Shown here piece after piece: positions 11,901 through 21,745 of a DNA stretch of 64,000 nucleotides; the stretch's first letter is position 1; each line of letters begins with the position of its first letter. The position numbers were made by a program, and so were the translations under genes. The notes below the pieces were generated by a model. That model worked only from the letters and a program-made list of their open reading frames with translations, ran no database searches and had not been told where the DNA came from. Origin of the DNA: Craspedostauros australis (lineage: Eukaryota; Bacillariophyta; Bacillariophyceae; Mastogloiales; Achnanthaceae); NCBI GenBank assembly GCA_026770025.1, contig JAMXDE010000005.1, positions 2,666,001-2,730,000 of the forward strand, given 5' to 3'.

Positions 11901-14900
11901 AGAAACTCCAGCAGTGATCCGTGCAGTCGTCCACGATCAGGGTCCAGTAGCGTTTATCTCCGAAGCTTATGTGTTTAGTGTAACTAATGTCAATGAAGAG
12001 CCGTTCGCCGCAGCGAGTTGCTCTCGGAATGGTTGCCTTCGGAATATTCTTCACTCTTGCGTTCGCGACCGCGCAGTCGCGACATACCGGCATCTCGCCG
12101 ATAATCTTCCATCCATACTGAGCGGCCGTCCGCTTCATGGTCTCGAGTGGCGCGTGGCCGAGCATTCGGTGCAGGTTCACCGTGCTGATCTCCTTGGATG
12201 GATTCTTGACGATGGCTGTGCAAGCCTTGTCGTCGTCTGTTGGCATGATGGGATGCATCTGCACTCCCGTGATGAATCCGTTGGATGTGGGGAAGACTCG
12301 GTCGAATACGATCTTCATTCCGGATCCGTTGATGATGTCCATCAGAATGCCGTTGTTACCAAGCTGGTAACCGTTGTACAGAGCCTTGTTCGTGGAGAAA
12401 AGGTTCACCGCCATCTTGGGTGTGTACTTCACATCATCGAGCCGGATGATGTGGCCAGTGTTGTTTCGCTGCTTGACTTTCAAGCGAATGGATCCCATCT
12501 TGGGAGAATCCAGCTTCGTGCTGTCTCCCACTTGGACGAAGGACTTAATGTGCCGCACGTTGAAGAGGGCGGCGTCTGAATTGACGATGTGACACGAAGC
12601 TCCGCTGTCGGCGAGCCAGGTGTCCTTGTTGACCTTGTCCTTGTACTTGGTGCTCAACTCGTGGAGTTGCTCCACAGCTGCCGCAGCTATCTCGTCGTCG
12701 AAGTTGCCATCATCATCGTCTTCGTGAACTCCATCTTCGTTGTATGGAGGATGATGATCTCCGTCATCCATGTCATCGGGTAGTTGCGCGTAGTCCGATG
12801 GAATCGTACTGTTCCGATGAGATCCTGTGGCTGGATCGTATGGATGGACCCGTGGTCGTTCGCGTAAGAGTACGCGCATACATCCTCCAAGGATGTAATG
12901 AAGATCCGTCTCTGGGATCGTCTCTGTATCGGCTGCTTCCAGTATGCGATTGATCACAACCGAATTGGTGAGAATCTCTTCAATCGATCTGAAGTTCTCG
13001 GATAGGATGGATCCCATCATGTTGACCCATATTGGTCTCAGCACTCCTTGTGCGACTCCTGGGAACAGGCTCACTCCTGCTTCCATCACTGCATCGAAGA
13101 TGAGTTGCTTCTGGATCACCAATGCTGTTTCTGTTGCATATGGGACGGTGTCGTGACGATGGAGGTAGTTGGACCTGTTGGGATCCTCGATTGGTGGGAA
13201 GTCAATATTCCCTGGGTAGACGACGCGCTCGTTTGGATTGAAGCTGTCGTCTGGATGATTGTCGTCCTCGGATTCGTCGCTGTCATCCTCGTCGAAGATG
13301 CCCGATCTGTTGTTCCCCGCCGCTGGAGGAGGCGGCGCCGCGGCGCGGCGCGTTTCGCCTTGATTGATGAAGGTTCCCGTTCTCTCGTATCTCCCAGCTT
13401 GAGGAGGAGGCAACTCGTCGCGGTTCGCCTCGTCGTCTTCATCTGCACCGTCCTCGTCGGCATCGTCGTCGTCGTCGTCATCGCTCATGCCCTCTTCGAT
13501 GTCGCTATCGTTGGCCTCGTCCATCTCAGCTTCGTCGCCGTATGAACCGATCAGGTCGTGCGCGTTGAAGCAGCATTCGTAGCTCACTTCGCGTCTTGGA
13601 TCCACCTCGTGGATGATGGGCTCCTCGCTGAGCCACTCCGGAACGATCTCATCGTCCTGTACTTCGTCGTCACTTCCGACGTACTCGAAGTTATCGAAGA
13701 AGGAGTCTTCGATGTAGTCGTCGGACACCAACATGCAGAGCGGCATGTCCTTTGCTGAGAGTACCATCTCGTGCCCGCTCTTGTCGTGTCCTTCCGTAGC
13801 CGCGTTGGCTTGTTCGTTGTTCTTCTTCTCGTTGAACTTCTTCTTTCGACACTCCGCCTCGCGGTGTCCGAAGATGCCGCAGTAGTTGCACTTCCCCTTG
13901 AAGCCGCTTCCCTTGTTGCGTTTTCCGTTCATCTTGTTGTTGTTGTTGTTGTTGTTTTTCTTGTTGTTCGGTTTCTTGCGTTCTGGGCAATCGGCGGATC
14001 TATGGCCATACACGCCACAGTTGTGACAAGTACCCTTGAAGTTACCGGTGCTTGTGAAGCCGGTGTCGTTGCTCTTCGTGTTACTGTCTTGGAAGTCGTC
14101 GACGTATGCTTTGCCTCCTCTGTGAGTGGCGTATGCAGTGCGGAGTACTCCTCTGATCGTGTTGATGGTGATCAGTTCCGGATTGAACGTGAGTTGATGT
14201 TGGAAGTTCACGACGTGGGTTTTGTATTCCACGCTCACTGTGCTGAGAATCTGCATGATCATTTCCTCGTCCGTGATCTCGTACTTGACATCGTGGAGAC
14301 GCGATCGTAGACTCTCGAGTTGCGTGATGTAGATGTCGGGGTCCGTGTCTCTCTTCATCTTTTCGTTGTTGAATTGGCGCTTGAGTTTGATCTTCGTTAC
14401 TGCGTCGGATGGTCGGAACTTCTCCGCGAGAACGTTCCACGCTCCGTGTGCGTCTCCTTCGGGGTAGTCGACGGAGATGCATTGGTTGATGTACTGGATG
14501 GCTTGCTTGCCCTTTCCTTTCTCTGCATCCATCATGAGGATCAGATCGCTGAAGCAGTCGCATCCCAGCTCGTAGATCTCCTCCATCGCTTCCTTGTCTT
14601 CATCGGCGGCTGCCGCGATCTCGCTCACTGTTGGCACCTTGGTCTTGCCCAACATCACGTCTCTCGTCTTCTGTGCACGAGCGTATGCCTTCGCTTGGGA
14701 CTCCCATGCGCTGTAATCTTCTTGTTCACCGCTGAACATCGGCGCCTTGATGCGTCGCTTGTTCACGTTGGCTGATGTCGCCATGTTGATTCGTTGTTTC
14801 GTCGTTGGTGCGCTCGCGCCCTTGATTTCCGTCTGTTTCTGTGTTGTCACTTTTTCGAATTTCGCCTGTTGTTGCGCGGAGGTTGTTTTCGTCACAAATT

Positions 14901-15189
14901 CTCCTCCTGGTGGTGTCTCACTTTTCACACCCTGTTTGGCTGTGCGAATGCTCTTCGTCACACCAGTCTCCTCTTGCTTGATCGCCTTGAGAATGCTCTT
15001 CTCCTTACGATGTAGTCTTGCAGACCGTTCTTCTTCGGTCTCGTCGATCGCGCTTGCGTCTGCGCCTGATAGGACAGTAGTCGCGGCTGCTTCCTTCTCT
15101 TGTCGTGGTGGAGTCTCACTCGCACCTTCTTCTCTCTTGATAGTCGGATTGGACAGAGGGATCTCTTTCAATTCCTCTTCCTCGCTCAT
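8938..15189 (-). CDS. Copia Gag-Pol polyprotein of element 2 (2083 aa)
   Basis: A single open frame from ATG 15189 to stop 8938. In order: charged N-terminus; Gag capsid-like region (about residues 140-330); two CCHC zinc knuckles (CHNCGVYGHRSADC near 388, CNYCGIFGHREAEC near 432); a long acidic region (about 480-835); aspartic protease (WLADSGASCHIV near 855); integrase with HRMLGHA...CRDC zinc region near 1005 and the D, D(N), E core (GDNSGEN, QQNGRVERKF); a low-complexity linker rich in Asp/Glu/Ser; reverse transcriptase with YVDD near residue 1750; and RNase H (FCDSEYAGD, SSSEAEYVALSEA). Order and motifs are diagnostic of Ty1/Copia. It presumably works in cytoplasmic virus-like particles. 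No stop or frameshift separates gag from pol, so the Gag:Pol ratio must be set some other way. Confidence 0.95.
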   Translation of the reverse strand: MSEEEELKEIPLSNPTIKREEGASETPPRQEKEAAATTVLSGADASAIDETEEERSARLHRKEKSILKAIKQEETGVTKSIRTAKQGVKSETPPGGEFVTKTTSAQQQAKFEKVTTQKQTEIKGASAPTTKQRINMATSANVNKRRIKAPMFSGEQEDYSAWESQAKAYARAQKTRDVMLGKTKVPTVSEIAAAADEDKEAMEEIYELGCDCFSDLILMMDAEKGKGKQAIQYINQCISVDYPEGDAHGAWNVLAEKFRPSDAVTKIKLKRQFNNEKMKRDTDPDIYITQLESLRSRLHDVKYEITDEEMIMQILSTVSVEYKTHVVNFQHQLTFNPELITINTIRGVLRTAYATHRGGKAYVDDFQDSNTKSNDTGFTSTGNFKGTCHNCGVYGHRSADCPERKKPNNKKNNNNNNNKMNGKRNKGSGFKGKCNYCGIFGHREAECRKKKFNEKKNNEQANAATEGHDKSGHEMVLSAKDMPLCMLVSDDYIEDSFFDNFEYVGSDDEVQDDEIVPEWLSEEPIIHEVDPRREVSYECCFNAHDLIGSYGDEAEMDEANDSDIEEGMSDDDDDDDADEDGADEDDEANRDELPPPQAGRYERTGTFINQGETRRAAAPPPPAAGNNRSGIFDEDDSDESEDDNHPDDSFNPNERVVYPGNIDFPPIEDPNRSNYLHRHDTVPYATETALVIQKQLIFDAVMEAGVSLFPGVAQGVLRPIWVNMMGSILSENFRSIEEILTNSVVINRILEAADTETIPETDLHYILGGCMRVLLRERPRVHPYDPATGSHRNSTIPSDYAQLPDDMDDGDHHPPYNEDGVHEDDDDGNFDDEIAAAAVEQLHELSTKYKDKVNKDTWLADSGASCHIVNSDAALFNVRHIKSFVQVGDSTKLDSPKMGSIRLKVKQRNNTGHIIRLDDVKYTPKMAVNLFSTNKALYNGYQLGNNGILMDIINGSGMKIVFDRVFPTSNGFITGVQMHPIMPTDDDKACTAIVKNPSKEISTVNLHRMLGHAPLETMKRTAAQYGWKIIGEMPVCRDCAVANARVKNIPKATIPRATRCGERLFIDISYTKHISFGDKRYWTLIVDDCTDHCWSFFLKNKSDQPGYIKRFVQTIKSQTGDQQIIFRGDNSGENKSTEDILIDAGLNVKFEYTASNTPQQNGRVERKFAYLYTKIRSMLNGAQLDEEYRHGLWAAAASTATAIANITVAKNQKESPHRQFFDNDPPYADALRTFGEVGVVKTTYGGITAKLKNRGEEMVFIGYAHQHASGVYNMYRPSTKSLICSRDIKWLNQSYGQFRGWAPAPNISNETGTTDADGFTTIGRKGATPRTATRQTSEAKRVSFADSNRYYILSDSDDEDNEDDGVVTQLIQNDEEDRSESNHEDDEILPSGDEADDDETGVTPPNTPARSTHDTPSRSPPSKPNKRDIARKERIRRHEARGRKGEANPKSITGKSIPRALRELADFNERGRKEEGYESDSSSNEANDELSDEMIDDSNNETTDDEEIEDEDEEIEITHHSTTGIYGMNAIITERPAIDIGLSMQDENKEPEKHIEPTTFDGAFNHPDPIHRKGYRAAIKKEFDSMDTRKVYSKIKRDAIPRGRRCCKCKWVFKLKRDGTHRARLVACGYSQVAGVDFQEHYSPVIHDVTYRVMMVIMLIKKMDCALVDVVTAFLHGDLDEEIYMNCPNGMDHQPDEALTLHKPIYGLVQSARQWFKMLVSTLKNINFEQSAADPCLFYRKTNEGSMIVAIYVDDCFCCGDSKALETFLKDIQGSKFKVTIERGLGDYLSCNIELNHDKTRATLRQPHLIRHLIEEFGTKVEKMQRYGTPGTPGQIIVRPSEDNGLQKVGPEEHAEYRRGVGMLLFLIKHSRPDIANPVRELSKVLIGPTKAAMKEMYRIIKYVIDTKDYGLKIHPARPDDDGWDMELFCDSEYAGDKNTRISVGGFILYLCKVPILWRSKAQKAVTLSSSEAEYVALSEAAKEIFFVMQLLESVGVPVKTPIKVRVDNIGAIFIAKNPSTSQRSRHIDVRHHYVRNMVINKTIEIIFVKSEHNTSDGFTKNIKADLQREHEKSYLDTSRTFE

Positions 15190-15271
15190 TCAGCCTGCTG
15201 CTCTTGAATGATGTTCGTCTTCCTCGCACGATACGATTCGCGGGCTCGCCCTGATCTATCGTTTATAAACG
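15190..15271 (-). other. 5' leader of Copia element 2 with probable primer-binding site
   Basis: Eighty-two bases between the inner edge of the 5' LTR and the gag ATG. On the minus strand they begin cgtttataaacgatag. The primer-binding site should start within the first few bases, but I could not match it to a tRNA by eye. A diverged copy of the first 35 bases survives at 21746-21780. Confidence 0.6.
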
Positions 15272-16068
15272 TGTTGGCAAGTTCCGCTCACGGTAACCTA
15301 CGATCGTGGAAGATGGTATTGGTTGATAGTCGTCTGTTTGCTATTTCATTACGTTGGCACTCCGATACTCTCGGTGTCCGTTCGTTCTCTTGCCCGATGC
15401 TCTCGGCGCGTTAATCTGTTTCGTAGATTCGGTCTCCGACTATGAGTCGGCACGCGAGATCCTCTCTCGCTCCTCTCTGTATTCTCTCTCTCTCTTTCTC
15501 TCTCACTATCGTGTGCTTGTGCTACACGATACTCCGTGTTCGATGCGTGCTCCGCATTCGACACTCCGTTCATTCAGTACTGACTTCTACTCCATGAGTA
15601 CTTACCATTTGAAGTTCACCTTCAGTATCCATGATCTTCATGGGTCATCGTATCTTCGCCTCCTGCTCTGACTTGGAGACAGGTGTCGACGTGGTGACAT
15701 GTTGACATCCTGTCGACGTCAGTAGGTGTCCTTCTGCTCTCCAGATGTCACGTTCCATTGGTGATGCAGTAGTCTGTCAGATGATATCGTCATCTGAGGT
15801 TTAGTTGGGAAGTACCTCGAGATTCTCTTGGTACCATTGATGCATGGACGGACGATCTTCTGATTCTCTCAGAAATCGTTATTTGCAAATTTCCTCCAGA
15901 AATCTTGCCCCTTTTCATGTGTTCCATTTCCCCTGTAATTCTGACGAATCACAGTATACTATCGACACGAGTATAGTTATACCGTCCAAGTGCGTATGAG
16001 AGAATAGCGGGTGAACGATGCACATATACACGTACATCTTGACATATACTCACATGTACATCTCGACA
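15272..16068 (-). repeat. 5' LTR of Copia element 2 (797 bp)
   Basis: Same length, ends and internal motifs as 8121-8917. As the 5' LTR it should carry the element's promoter; a GACGTCA motif at 15715-15721 is the only regulatory-looking site I can point to. Confidence 0.95.
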
Positions 16069-16074
16069 TGGGAG
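16069..16074. repeat. Target-site duplication of element 2, right copy (tgggag)
   Basis: Exact repeat of 8115-8120 directly after the ctcgaca end of the LTR. Confidence 0.85.
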
Positions 16075-16276
16075 CTCCATCCCCACTGTCGAGATGGAGA
16101 TGACAGCTCTGACGGGCTCTGTGCGCCCCCGCAACGGTGAGGACGCCCCGCGTCGTGATGATGTGCTCCGCCTGAAAGTGGATGAGGTATCAGGCGGAGC
16201 TACAGCAGGAATGCCTGATGGAGTGAATGGCAGTGTTGTGTCTGCCGATGCAACAGGGCACACTGTGAACGCCTAA
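16075..16276 (+). pseudogene. Downstream part of the ORF split by Copia element 2
   Basis: Joining 8120 to 16075 keeps the frame and gives 66 more codons ending in TAA at 16274-16276. The two host pieces sum to 918 bases, exactly 306 codons. The segment is Gly/Asp/Val-rich with no domain I recognise. Without knowledge of the insertion it would look like an unrelated 60-codon ORF from 16094. Confidence 0.5.
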
Positions 16277-16295
16277 GTGCAGCGGAACGCAGCAC

Positions 16296-16317
16296 ACCGC
16301 ATCAGCCTGGATGCGTC

Positions 16318-16361
<44 letters not shown>

Positions 16362-16390
16362 AATCACCGCATCAGCGTGAATGCGTCAAC
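16296..16390. repeat. (CAA)n microsatellite between two 25-bp direct repeats
   Basis: About 14 CAA units (16317-16361) lie between accgcatcag...gcgtcaac at 16296-16320 and a copy with two mismatches at 16366-16390. The arrangement suggests slippage within, or duplication around, an original single copy. Confidence 0.85.
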
Positions 16391-16483
16391 ACCAGAAACA
16401 TCACACGAGAAGCAGCACAGCACACAGAAATCACAGACAGAGAGCACTACTCCCCAGAGTAGATCACACAGAATAACGACAAC

Positions 16484-16665
16484 TGTTGGAAATCCGGGGT
16501 AACCCAGCCTTATTAGTTATATCTGATTACCTATTCCTGTTGTTGCATTCTCAGAACTGTGAGCATAACATCTTCAGCTCTTCCAATTCCATTTGTCATA
16601 GCATGTATAATCCACAGTAACATCATGTCATACTGTTGCTTTCATGCTGTCTTCATCATGCATTC
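16484..16665 (+). repeat. Terminus of a second repeat family (probable LTR end), forward copy
   Basis: The sequence starts tgttggaaatccgg and matches, in reverse complement and with roughly 85-90% identity by eye, 22582-22753. The TGTTGG start resembles the plus-strand reading of the Copia LTRs, so an LTR end of a different family is the best guess. No far end or target duplication could be fixed; a CAACA at 17190-17194 is a weak candidate end. Confidence 0.55.
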
Positions 16666-18163
16666 TCGCTTGTATTCATCGATCCTTTCATCAGGCATCT
16701 CCATCATGCATCTCATCATGCATATCATCATCTACATTCATGCGGTACGATTCCGCAGTCATGCGTTTCTCTTTTGGTCTCCTGACACCCAACTTTACGA
16801 TTGGTGTCATGATTGATGTCATGGTTGATGTCCTTTCTGAATTGTTCTAGTCCGCGTGTGGCACGTGTTTCGGTTCTCTAGATGGGGTGATCACAGACCT
16901 GCTGGTCATCGATGTTTCTCCTGTGACGTCGTTGTTTGGATCGTCGCGATGTCATGTTTGATGTTGGGACATCCTGTTTTTGCGTCGTCATGGTTTTTCT
17001 TGTTAGAGGAGGACAGGCTTGTTTTCTTGTCAAGACTGAGATCAGTCACGTTCGTCTTGAGTCACGGGTGTGATGAATAGGACTCAAAGGTGTGATCAAC
17101 AAGAGTTGACTTCAGTCGTGATTGATAATTTTGGGAGGTGCGGCAATCATGGGTATCTTGACAAAGTCGTACCCTCGATTCCTATCAGACAACAGTACGA
17201 ACAAAAGCAAAACAAACACCAAAAAACAACGAAAACAACAGAAACAGAAACACAAAGGAGAGAGCTAACTAAGTACTCAATAGTAGTAGAAACAAACAAA
17301 GTACCATGATGGGTGCAAACCACATGTTTAAGTCTAATAAAGTTCCTAGTCTTGCCAATTCCGACATAAAAAGTAAACTTTTCTCCTTTTCCGACAACTC
17401 CCGTTGATGTTTCGCTTGTTGCGCTTCGTCGTGCTTCTTTCTCCACGCAGGCTCCGTTTCAGTGGAACTCAGCGGAAGCGAAGCTGTGTTGCCAATGCGA
17501 ACCCAAAAGCGGTGGCGAATGTGGCACTTGAGCCAAATTTGTCAGCAAATTCCTCACCACGGACATGGCACCACACACGCATCAAACCGCCTCTCAGCCT
17601 CCTCTCTCGCGCGCATCTCATCCGAGCAACATCATCGAACCACTGGATGAAGCATTGTTCGAAGACACCCATCAAGCTGAAGCATTTCGCGTTGCTAAGA
17701 CAGCAAGCGAGGCAGCATCCAGGTTCAAAGCAACCGGTACAACGGTGAAGTTGATTTGAGTACTCCTGCGTGATGGTGGCTTGGGTCAAAACCAAATGGA
17801 TTTTGCGGTCACTTGACGCGACGTGGATGACTGTTGCAAAACCAACAAGATCGTCACCGACCCTCGATGGGAAGGATCGTTGCCTGTGCGTCTCGGGGTC
17901 TCTTTTGTGCACCATCTTGCAACCAGAGGCACCATGACGTTCACTACGATGGGGATTGTTGTTAGATGATGGGAAGCATGATGGTGGTAGGTATCTGCCC
18001 ACAGCCGGTTTTCGGCCTTGCCGAGAGCGCACAAGCAGAATTACTGGAGTCAAAGTTGTGCAACATTATTCCTTTATTCTGCACAGTCGAACAGAGTAGA
18101 GTAGCTCGTAGATTGGTATGATATGATATGGTATGCTGCCATGACAGGTGTCGTACTCTCTCC
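16666..18163. other. Region without a recognisable gene
   Basis: Only short overlapping ORFs on both strands, none with a recognisable domain or consistent frame. The left third may be the rest of the repeat starting at 16484. An A/C-rich stretch occupies about 17191-17275. The last part is the presumed 3' flank of the glycosyltransferase gene. Confidence 0.5.
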
Positions 18164-19633
18164 TCACCCAACGAATCCACAGCACCGTTGCCACTGATCA
18201 ACCTGGATCTTCACAGCATCTATCATCGGACGTGCAGGTGCACACAACAACTTCGAGCGGATACCTTCGTCCTTTAATGTGCCTTTGACGGGAAGGGTTT
18301 CTGCATACGGATCCTTTCCAAGGTAGACGTACGAGTGATTCACGCCGGACAGTGCTGCCAGCGTACCGAAGTATTCGTTCCAGTCGTAGGAAAACGGAAA
18401 CACCTCTATCACTGAGCTGCAACGAGGCATGAATAGGATTGACGTCAGTTGCGCACCGTGCGGCGACAACAGAATATCGATGTTGGAGAACACCTCTATC
18501 TGTTCTCGCAATGTCATGTTGGCGAGAAACACGACCGGCGGTCTGTATGGAAGGTATAGTTCATCCTGCAACATCATGGAGACATTGTGTGCCCCCTTCA
18601 ACCGCCTCCTACCCATGCGATTGATGATTACGATACGCGGCGTGCGAAGTTGATGGGCACTTGGGCTGTCGCTTCTCTCTGAATCATCATTGTTTGTAGA
18701 TCCTGCAAGTGACGCGTTGCGCCCATCGGATGATGAAGGCATTCCACATGACCTTGGTTTGTTTTCATCCATGCCCAGCACCGACAAGAAACTTCGCCGC
18801 AGATGTTGCAGATCATCTTTGTTGACCACTCGAAAGCCACTTGATAGAGTCATGTTTGCACGCGCAATGATGAGAGGGCTGTCTACACCAGCGGCTTTTT
18901 CCAGTAATACGCCTTTCTTCCTGCGTTTGATGCTGATTTTGTTTGCACGCAACAGATCCAAGATCCCCAGATTGTATGCGGATGAAGCGCTGTGCTTTCT
19001 GGATCCTCCGCCAACAGCCAAGACGCGCTGAGCGTCCGGGAAGCGCAGCCACAACGACCAGCATGCTACGAGAGTTTGCATCAAATGTGGGAAGTGCCAA
19101 TAGTAGCTCACGCCACCTACGACGCATGCAACAGTCTCGATTCGTGTGTGGGGAGACTGTCCATTCGTCGTGCTTGGAAGGTTTGTCGGATTGGCTTCAT
19201 TTGTGATGCCGCCAACTTGATCCCATGCTTTAGCAAGATTGCCGTTCTGGACGCGTATGGTTTCGTCTAAACTGTATGATGTGGGATAGTGAGATATGTT
19301 GAAGACGTGCGGCATCGAAGTGTCGAGGATGTTGCACTCATCAGGTTCAAAGGGATCAGCTGGCCATCGCAGCATGGAGGCAGGAAAGTCCGTGATGTTG
19401 TTGGCCCATCGGTATGGATGTGAATCATCTCCAGTTGCCTTGGTGGGAAAGTCGATAGCATCTCTCTCCAGATCATCGAGAAATTGAAAAGATACCACTG
19501 CAAGTGAAGACAAGTTCCATTTCGTCAATGCGATTGTGATGCCGGTGGTGAACGCGATAACTCGCTTGTTGTTCACGATGCGAGATGCTGAAGCTTTCGT
19601 GGCCGGAGGTGTGGTGGTCGTTGACTTGGGCAT
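18164..19633 (-). CDS. GT61-family glycosyltransferase, type II membrane protein (489 aa)
   Basis: The C-terminal third carries the hallmark of GT61 (DUF563) enzymes: a SPHGAQLTSILFMP block at about residues 389-402 followed by a V-x-E-V-F-P segment, preceded by an R-I-V-I-I-N-R block and a bad-mood stretch of Ser/Asp-rich linker. GT61 members transfer xylose, N-acetylglucosamine or arabinose in the Golgi or ER, using nucleotide sugars. A hydrophobic stretch at about 25-50 after a Lys/Arg pair fits a signal anchor with a luminal catalytic domain. Several N-x-S/T sequons support passage through the secretory system. The gene is a single exon starting at ATG 19633. It stands alone in a repeat-rich stretch. 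The sugar and acceptor cannot be told from sequence. Confidence 0.8.
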   Translation of the reverse strand: MPKSTTTTPPATKASASRIVNNKRVIAFTTGITIALTKWNLSSLAVVSFQFLDDLERDAIDFPTKATGDDSHPYRWANNITDFPASMLRWPADPFEPDECNILDTSMPHVFNISHYPTSYSLDETIRVQNGNLAKAWDQVGGITNEANPTNLPSTTNGQSPHTRIETVACVVGGVSYYWHFPHLMQTLVACWSLWLRFPDAQRVLAVGGGSRKHSASSAYNLGILDLLRANKISIKRRKKGVLLEKAAGVDSPLIIARANMTLSSGFRVVNKDDLQHLRRSFLSVLGMDENKPRSCGMPSSSDGRNASLAGSTNNDDSERSDSPSAHQLRTPRIVIINRMGRRRLKGAHNVSMMLQDELYLPYRPPVVFLANMTLREQIEVFSNIDILLSPHGAQLTSILFMPRCSSVIEVFPFSYDWNEYFGTLAALSGVNHSYVYLGKDPYAETLPVKGTLKDEGIRSKLLCAPARPMIDAVKIQVDQWQRCCGFVG

Positions 19634-20969
19634 GGTGTTGAGAAGGTGCTTGAGTTGTGGTTGTGGACTTTTTTGGCTCGAGGTCGTACACCAGCAACAG
19701 CCACTGTGCGTACTCTCTCTGGAGTATGCCAGGTGCGTGATGTGAATTGGTGGAGTGTCGCGAGGCTCTGCACTGATAACGCTGCGTGTGAGTGACTCGT
19801 CGTTGCTTGCTGAGAATTATGAGAACATGTGCATGGGTTCGAGGTGTCCGAAACTTGGCACTTGACTGTGGCTCGCTCAGGAGTCATTTGCATTCTCGTC
19901 CCGTTCAATCCAACTTCGCCGAATGGGTGTTTTGGACGACACACAACTTGTGTCTCGTGCCCAATTTCCGGTTTTTTGGCACTTTTTGGTAATTAATGGT
20001 ATTTTTTGGTGACGATTGGTGTGCAGATTTAGCGCCAATTCCTGAATCTGGTCATTTCTTGACGAGACATGTCGACGGACAGACGGCGCCGCACAAACAA
20101 CGAGTAGGATACACATCGAGCAAATGACCGCCCTGTACGGTCATAATTCTAGTCAAAACAGATAAGTGAGGGGTTCGAGTGGCCCCAGAACTTGGGTACT
20201 GAGACACACCAGGATGACTCGATGCCAGGGGGAGCCCCGCAATAGAGACTGGTCTGGGCACAATGGAGACAGTCACTGTCGTGAGGATTAGGGCCTTTCC
20301 AATGCCCATGTGGCGTCACGATTCGCTTTCTTCCTTTCTTGTCTCCCACACTGTTTCGTCAAACTGTTTGTTTCCTCATGGTACCAACATTGGTTTTCGC
20401 ATTTTTGCCCAATCTGAACAAAAACGGTTGATTCGACTGTCCAGATCTCTCTCTCTCTTTTTGTATCTTGTGTGTGCCAATCAACTAATGATTCTTGTCT
20501 CTTCTTGTTGCTTTCCGCCCAAACAGCAGCCACTGTTCAAAAATAAGGGCAATAATGCCAAAAATTGAGTACTTTGATACATGATCTACTCGCGTTGTTG
20601 GCAACGAGGAGGAGCGTTGGTTTCTTGTGTGTGGCAATCCACTCTCTACTCTGAACACAACCATTCAGAAACTCGTTGACAAGACAACCAATTGACACTG
20701 CCTCCTCCCTCCCTCCCTTCCAACTCAACTTCATCCGTGGAGCAATTGTGTAGCTCATGCAGCAGTGGGATCGAGAGTGAAAGAAGAAGCATGTCATGCC
20801 AAGAACCCAGGCCATGCCAACAAACAATCCCCAACAACAAATAGACTTGAACACAACAGTCCCCCACCCTCTCATACTCAGCTGTGCCATACTTGGAATT
20901 CAACAAACACCCATCCATCTGTCCATCCCTGCCACACCAATGTGCCTGTAGAGATATCATTGACACCTG
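19634..20969. other. Upstream region of the glycosyltransferase gene and intergenic DNA
   Basis: Only short unconvincing ORFs. T-rich tracts with repeated ttttttgg at about 19965-20010 and a CT run at 20445-20460. No RNA gene or domain recognised. Confidence 0.45.
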
Positions 20970-21745
20970 TGTTGAGATGTACATTCATGTATGTGCATCG
21001 TTCACCCATTATTCTCATATACTCATGTATGGACGGTACAACTACATTTGTGTTGATAGTGAACTGTGATTTGCCAAAATCACGTCACGAAATGGGACAC
21101 ACAAAAACGAACAGAATTTCTGGAGGAAATCTGTAAACAAGGATTTCTGAGAGTATCAGGAACATCGTCTGTCCATCCATCAACAAAACATGTGATATCG
21201 AGTCAGGCTTGATATACGTCTCAACTAAACCTCAAATGACGATACTCTCACTGACCCATTGCATCATCGATGGAATGTGGACTGACAAGGACCGTGGAAT
21301 CCAACAGCTGATGACAACAAAATGTCTTTGTGTCACCACATTGGCATCTGTCTCCACATCAGATCCAGAAGGCGAAGATTCGATGACCAAGGGACATCAA
21401 GATCATAAGTATGCAAGGAGGAATACAGTGTGGGAGTATTGGCAATTACTTGTGGAGTAGTGAGCCAGTAGATCACAAAATGCGGAGTATGCATCAAATA
21501 CGGAATATCGCGTGGTGTGAACATGCCATACCAAGAGAGAGAGAGAGAACACAAGCAAGAGCATGAGAGTATCTTGCATACCGACTCATAGTCGGACCAT
21601 CGAACAGACATGTCAAGAGCATTGGGCAAGAGAACGAAGACACCAAGAGGATTGGAATCCTAACGTAATGAAATAGCAAACGAACGACTATCAACCAATA
21701 CCATCTTCCACGATTGTAGGCTTCCAATCATGGAACTTGCCAACA
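20970..21745 (+). repeat. Diverged Copia LTR, plus-strand orientation (left arm of LTR palindrome)
   Basis: Reads tgttgagatgtaca...ttgccaaca, the reverse complement of the element 1 and 2 LTRs, with many substitutions. It is directly followed by a 35-bp copy of the family's 5' leader (21746-21780), so it was the 5' LTR of a plus-strand element. Confidence 0.85.

Larger units (their letters stand above)
8121..16068 (-). mobile_element. Ty1/Copia LTR retrotransposon, element 2, apparently intact
   Basis: A complete 7948-bp minus-strand element: 5' LTR 15272-16068, leader 15190-15271, Gag-Pol 15189-8938, polypurine tract at 8918-8926, 3' LTR 8121-8917. Both LTRs are 797 bp with only about three mismatches noted, and a tgggag duplication flanks the insertion. 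An unbroken polyprotein frame, near-identical LTRs and a clean duplication point to recent, possibly still active, transposition. Confidence 0.95.

Noticed and set aside
13771..14310. Val/Leu-rich plus-strand ORFs across the Copia elements
   Set aside because: Complement of Asp/Glu/Lys-rich Gag-Pol codons; they mimic membrane proteins but have no independent support.
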